Below, piece after piece: positions 33,993-37,107 of a stretch of DNA of 37,107 nt. Under the pieces are notes generated by a model. It was not told the origin of the DNA, searched no databases, and worked only from the letters and a program-made list of their open reading frames with translations. The translations under genes and the position numbers were made by a program. Positions within the stretch are counted from its first letter, which is position 1; every line of letters begins with the position of its first letter. Where the stretch lies: positions 1-37,107 of the forward strand of contig JAAHFN010000064.1 in assembly GCA_010672965.1 (NCBI GenBank). The letters are read 5' to 3'. The DNA is from Oscillatoria sp. SIO1A7. GTDB lineage: Bacteria; Cyanobacteriota; Cyanobacteriia; Cyanobacteriales; Laspinemataceae.

Positions 33993-35813
33993 ATGAATCG
34001 CCTTTTACAAAAATTCTTGGCCGAACGCCAGATGGAGTACCTGACAGTGGATGGGGACTTCAATATCCAAGAGACTTCTCAGGGCGTACAGCGATTTGCC
34101 GATATTCCCGATGAAGTTGGTGAGGGCAAAGATGTCCGCGACTGCTTCCCCGAACTTTTCGGTCTCGAAGATGCTCTAGAATCAGTAATGTCAGGAGATC
34201 AGACGAGTTTCGACTTAAAAGGAATAGACAGAACTTCCGACCCTAAATCTCCTCTATATTTTGATATCATTGCTATGAAAAACGAACCGGACGAAGATTT
34301 ATCCGGTCGGCTGATTATCTTTTTTGAAGATGCTACCCAACAACGAGTTAACCAGCAAAAATACGTTCAAAGTTTAAATAAAGCCAATCTTTTTTTGGCC
34401 ACTTTAGAGGCTACTAATAGTTATATAGATAAAATAATTACTTCAATGGCAGATGCGCTATTTGTAACTACCGTATCCGGCCAGATTCAAAAAGTCAATC
34501 AGGCAGCACAAGATTTATTTGGCTATAGCGCAGAAGAATTAATCACCCGCTCTATTTCTACAATTATTACCACTGAAGATCTTTTACGGCAATTTAGCTT
34601 ATGCGACCATACCCCCTTCAATCATATAGAAGTTTCCTGCCGTAAAAAAACAGGAGAAAAAGTTTTAGTCTCTTTTTCTTGTGCAGTGTTTCAGACCGAT
34701 ATCCATGAGTTACAAAATTTAATTTATATTGGCCGAGATATTACCGATCGCAAGCGAATGGAAGCCCAGCTCAAGCAGGTAAATGAAGATCTGACTCTAT
34801 CGGTAAGTAAGTTAAAAGAGCGCAATAGCGAAATTACTCTGCTGAGCGAGCTGAGCCATAGACTGCAAGAATGCCGTACTCTTAAAGATGCCTATAGGGT
34901 CATTGCCAAGCAAGTAAAACCTCTATTTCCAGATTTAGTCGGAGGCGTATTCACTATTGAAATTTCTCAACATATTTTGGAAGCCGTAGCCGTATGGGGC
35001 AATCCATTATTAAGCCAAAATCCTACTAAATTGCGCCTGCCGCCAGTCCAAAATGGAGTGGGAGACAATCTGTCCCATACACTAGGTAAATTTCTGCATC
35101 CTGACTCTCCCCCTGCTGAGTATTACTGGGTGCCGATGATGACCCAACAGGAAACAATCGGCCTGTTTTATTTGAGTTCGCTAGAAGTAGGAAAATTAAC
35201 GGAACGCAGACAGAAGCTAGCGATGACCGTAGCCGAACATATTGGCCTTGCTTTGGCTAATTTGCAACTGCGCGAAACTCTGAAAAACCAGAGCATTCAA
35301 GATCCGCTGACGGGGCTGTACAATCGGCGCTATATGGAAGAAACCCTGGAGCGAGAAATTGACCGCGCCGCGCGATCGCACCAAGAATTGGGCATTATAA
35401 TTCTGGATATCGACCACTTTAAGCGATTTAACGATACTTTCGGACACCAAGCTGGAGATGCGGTGCTGCAAGCAGTGGGTCGGGCTCTGAAAAAAAACAT
35501 TGGCAGCGGGGATATGGCCTGTCGCTACGGGGGCGAAGAGTTAGTAGTGATGACCCAAGGAACCAACCTGGAGCTAACTAGAAAACACGCAGAGCAACTT
35601 AGGTTGGTGGTTAGATCTATGCGGGTAGAGTATGACAGCAAATTTTTAGGATGTATTACGATATCTCTTGGGGTAGCTTGTTTCCCAAAACACGGCAAAA
35701 CTCTACAAGAATTAATCCAAGCGGCTGATGCGGCACTATACCGCGCCAAGGCTTCTGGACGCGATCGCGTTATTGCCGCCGAGCAACTCAGCGCAGTTCA
35801 GGCTATTTCTTGA
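33993..35813 (+). CDS. PAS-GAF-GGDEF diguanylate cyclase
   Basis: The product has 606 aa from ATG 33993. The frame opens earlier inside a repeat element, but the match to the upstream paralogue begins at this Met. Residues 1-115 are a PAS-like region, about 145-255 a PAS domain, 255-285 a coiled coil and about 290-425 a GAF-like domain. The GGDEF domain is about 430-600, with DPLTGLYNRRY (437-447), metal Asp472 (LDIDHFK) and active-site GGEEL (513-517). It should make cyclic-di-GMP. The usual inhibitory I-site RxxD, five residues ahead of GGEEL, reads GSGD, so product inhibition through it is unlikely. It is tandem with the output-less paralogue 658 bp upstream. Confidence 0.92.
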   Translation: MNRLLQKFLAERQMEYLTVDGDFNIQETSQGVQRFADIPDEVGEGKDVRDCFPELFGLEDALESVMSGDQTSFDLKGIDRTSDPKSPLYFDIIAMKNEPDEDLSGRLIIFFEDATQQRVNQQKYVQSLNKANLFLATLEATNSYIDKIITSMADALFVTTVSGQIQKVNQAAQDLFGYSAEELITRSISTIITTEDLLRQFSLCDHTPFNHIEVSCRKKTGEKVLVSFSCAVFQTDIHELQNLIYIGRDITDRKRMEAQLKQVNEDLTLSVSKLKERNSEITLLSELSHRLQECRTLKDAYRVIAKQVKPLFPDLVGGVFTIEISQHILEAVAVWGNPLLSQNPTKLRLPPVQNGVGDNLSHTLGKFLHPDSPPAEYYWVPMMTQQETIGLFYLSSLEVGKLTERRQKLAMTVAEHIGLALANLQLRETLKNQSIQDPLTGLYNRRYMEETLEREIDRAARSHQELGIIILDIDHFKRFNDTFGHQAGDAVLQAVGRALKKNIGSGDMACRYGGEELVVMTQGTNLELTRKHAEQLRLVVRSMRVEYDSKFLGCITISLGVACFPKHGKTLQELIQAADAALYRAKASGRDRVIAAEQLSAVQAIS

Positions 35814-35825
35814 CCGTATTGGGCT

Positions 35826-35935
35826 ACTTGGGGGACTTGGGGACTTGGGGACCCTACGTCCCGGAGGGCGGGCTACGCCTACGGCAAGCTCAGGACATAC
35901 TTGGGGACTTGGGGACTTGGGGACATCGGTAATTC
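35826..35935. repeat. GACTTGGG 8-bp repeats around a palindrome
   Basis: GACTTGGG units at about 35837-35852 and 35901-35924 flank a CCCGGAGGGCGGGCTACGCC segment. It lies in the 178-bp gap between the cyclase gene and the next gene. Confidence 0.6.
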
Positions 35936-35991
35936 CCAAAGCAAAACTCAAAACTCAAGACAGGACTTGCACATTACCTCTATAGCCGACA

Positions 35992-36450
35992 ATGAATAGG
36001 AAATTAAAATTAAGAAGTCCCGAATCTGCAAGGCATTTAGAAGATGCAGGAGAGCTTTTCATTCTGTTAGATACTCCTGCTGAAGCTTTTTATACTTCTG
36101 AATGGATACAAGAGCATTTCCCTATTGCTTCATGGGGACGAATTGACTGGGATAAAGTACCTAACTGCCTCTGCAAATCTTGGCAAGAAGACGATGATTT
36201 ATTAATACATTTTCAAGATATTGTTAAGGTAAAAAAAATAAAGGGCTATGTAACCGTTACATGGTTTGATGCTTCAAAAATGTCTATTTATTTAGATATA
36301 AAAGTTATTTTCAATTACGCAGAAATTATCTTTCAAGAATGTTGGGATACTTGGATTTTCAGCGATCGAGAGAATTGGTGCCTAGAAGTATATCACGAGG
36401 GAGAAATATGTTTTGGATATTCAGCTTTAACTAATGACAGACGTAATTAA
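35992..36450 (+). CDS. Hypothetical AT-rich 152-aa protein
   Basis: No family recognised. The protein is rich in Trp, Tyr, Ile and acidic residues, with a predicted mixed alpha/beta layout (ELFILLDTPAEAFYTSEW; KKIKGYVTVTWFDASKMSIY; NWCLEVYHEGEICFGYS). No membrane helix and no signal peptide. The size and acidic, aromatic character recall immunity proteins of contact-dependent toxins, but nothing nearby supports this. Base composition is visibly more AT-rich than its neighbours, suggesting recent arrival. ATG 35992. It converges on the next minus-strand gene, with stops 5 bp apart. Confidence 0.65.
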   Translation: MNRKLKLRSPESARHLEDAGELFILLDTPAEAFYTSEWIQEHFPIASWGRIDWDKVPNCLCKSWQEDDDLLIHFQDIVKVKKIKGYVTVTWFDASKMSIYLDIKVIFNYAEIIFQECWDTWIFSDRENWCLEVYHEGEICFGYSALTNDRRN

Positions 36451-36455
36451 AGTCA

Positions 36456-36656
36456 TCAGCCAATTGAAATCGTAACTACATCATTTCCGTTACGATCGCC
36501 TACTCGCTCTTTTAATTCATCGGAACTATCAGCATGGGCTATCAGTCGGTTTTCAGACAAAGCCACCCATTGACCCTTATATTTTAAATGATTTTCTTGC
36601 AACCAGGCGCGATACGTCCGTCTTTGTTCCGGGGATGGGTTGCCCAAAACTACCAT
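36456..36656 (-). CDS. Small hypothetical protein
   Basis: The product has 66 aa from ATG 36656 (a GTG at 36743 inside a repeat hairpin would give 95 aa). The segment YRAWLQENHLKYKGQWVALS, then ENRLIAHADSSDELKERV, looks like the short one-domain proteins of the DUF5678 type (K(Y/H)xGxWVA...G..IA...), a weak resemblance by eye. No ribosome site is visible at either start. Function unknown. Confidence 0.5.
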   Translation of the reverse strand: MVVLGNPSPEQRRTYRAWLQENHLKYKGQWVALSENRLIAHADSSDELKERVGDRNGNDVVTISIG

Positions 36657-36737
36657 AGGAGGAGCCACTAAATAGACCAGTTTCTTAATTTCCCGATTTT
36701 CTGGGCTACTTTTACAAAAGTGAAATGCTGCCCACCA

Positions 36738-36766
36738 CCCCACACCCTACACAAGCGGGTGTGGGG
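36738..36766. terminator. Strong GC hairpin, possible terminator or alternative hairpin
   Basis: CCCCACACCC (36738-36747) pairs with GGGTGTGGGG (36757-36766) over a 9-nt loop. The loop and stem edge also belong to a competing pair, CTACACAAG (36747-36755) with CTTGTGTAG (36778-36786). No T-run follows, so termination is uncertain; it may be repeat-derived. Confidence 0.45.
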
Positions 36767-36921
36767 TGTGGGGTGCTCTTGTGTAGGGAAACTTCATGCT
36801 ATTTCCCGACTGCTATCGAGGGCTCGAAAGTCTTACAGGGAGGGAGGTTTCGGGATTAAGAGAGCGCTCCCTTGCTCCCATATGTCACATTGAGAGTGAA
36901 AAAGCCCACAAGATAATCACC

Positions 36922-37107
36922 CTACCCCACACCCCACCCGACACCCCACCCCCGACACCCGACACCCCACCCCCGACACCCGACACCCGACACCCGACAC
37001 CCGACACCCGACACCCCACCCCCCACACCCTACCCCACACCCCACACCCGACACCCCACACCCTACACCCCAAACCCCACACCCCACACCCACACCCCAC
37101 ACCCCAC
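36922..37107. repeat. Heptamer array of CACCCGA/CACCCCA units at window edge
   Basis: Degenerate 7-bp units, with CACCCGA repeated six times in the centre and CACCCCA/CACCCTA on both sides, run to the last base. The array continues beyond the window. Both strands give long Gly/Val-rich reading frames that are artefacts of the repeat. Confidence 0.9.

Noticed and set aside
36885-37102. Two Gly/Cys/Val-rich minus-strand frames
   Set aside because: They are direct translations of the heptamer array.

Overview
The window looks like chromosomal DNA of a filamentous, Oscillatoriales-type cyanobacterium. The octamer GCGATCGC (HIP1) recurs inside and between genes. Intergenic gaps hold heptamer arrays of the CAATGCC/CCCCATG kind, and the housekeeping genes (ClpP, UbiX, RNase II/R family, LapA-domain protein, paired M16 peptidases, long Ser/Thr kinase) are of cyanobacterial type. 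No rRNA, tRNA, CRISPR array or intact transposase gene was seen. Gene calls come from reading translations; no database search was possible.

Layout. 1-2000: a palindromic repeat element, a zinc-knuckle/TPR-like membrane protein and an orphan antitoxin-like gene. 2018-5659 (minus): a two-gene operon of an AAA+ ATPase followed by a cytosolic subtilisin-like protease, the arrangement of the IetAS anti-phage/toxin-antitoxin-like system. 6264-8349 (minus): an overlapping pair of an enolase-superfamily dipeptide epimerase and a DUF1611 P-loop protein, matching the DgcA/DgcN N-acetyl-D-glutamate pair. 8554-9480 (plus): antitoxin, PIN toxin and a second antitoxin copy with no toxin of its own. 9472-16623 (minus): membrane Ser/Thr kinase, LapA-like protein, UbiX and an RNB exoribonuclease-like protein whose active-site aspartates look mostly replaced.

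16624-18228 is a gene-poor scar with a TnpB C-terminal remnant. 18229-20278 holds a conserved-looking hypothetical gene and clpP. 20464-21609 is a broken nonribosomal peptide synthetase end (partial C, PCP, truncated TE). 22007-24103 (minus) is a glutamate-cysteine-ligase-like gene with an internal deletion, an M20 amidohydrolase and a cupin. 24775-27862 (plus) is an active and an inactive M16 peptidase pair. 28265-31209 (minus) is MscS, an overlapping small gene and alanine racemase. 32015-35813 (plus) is a tandem paralogue pair of PAS-GAF proteins, of which only the second keeps a diguanylate cyclase domain. The window ends in two small unknown genes and a heptamer array running off the edge.

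The most distinctive non-genic content is at least six families of short inverted-repeat-bounded (MITE-like) elements. One is a family of about 108 bp with four near-full copies; two sit in the same orientation directly upstream of the diguanylate cyclase gene. Decay is a second theme: TnpB, NRPS and glutamate-cysteine ligase remnants, a PAS-GAF paralogue lacking its output domain, and two orphan antitoxins. The best candidate for an immune system is the IetAS operon.
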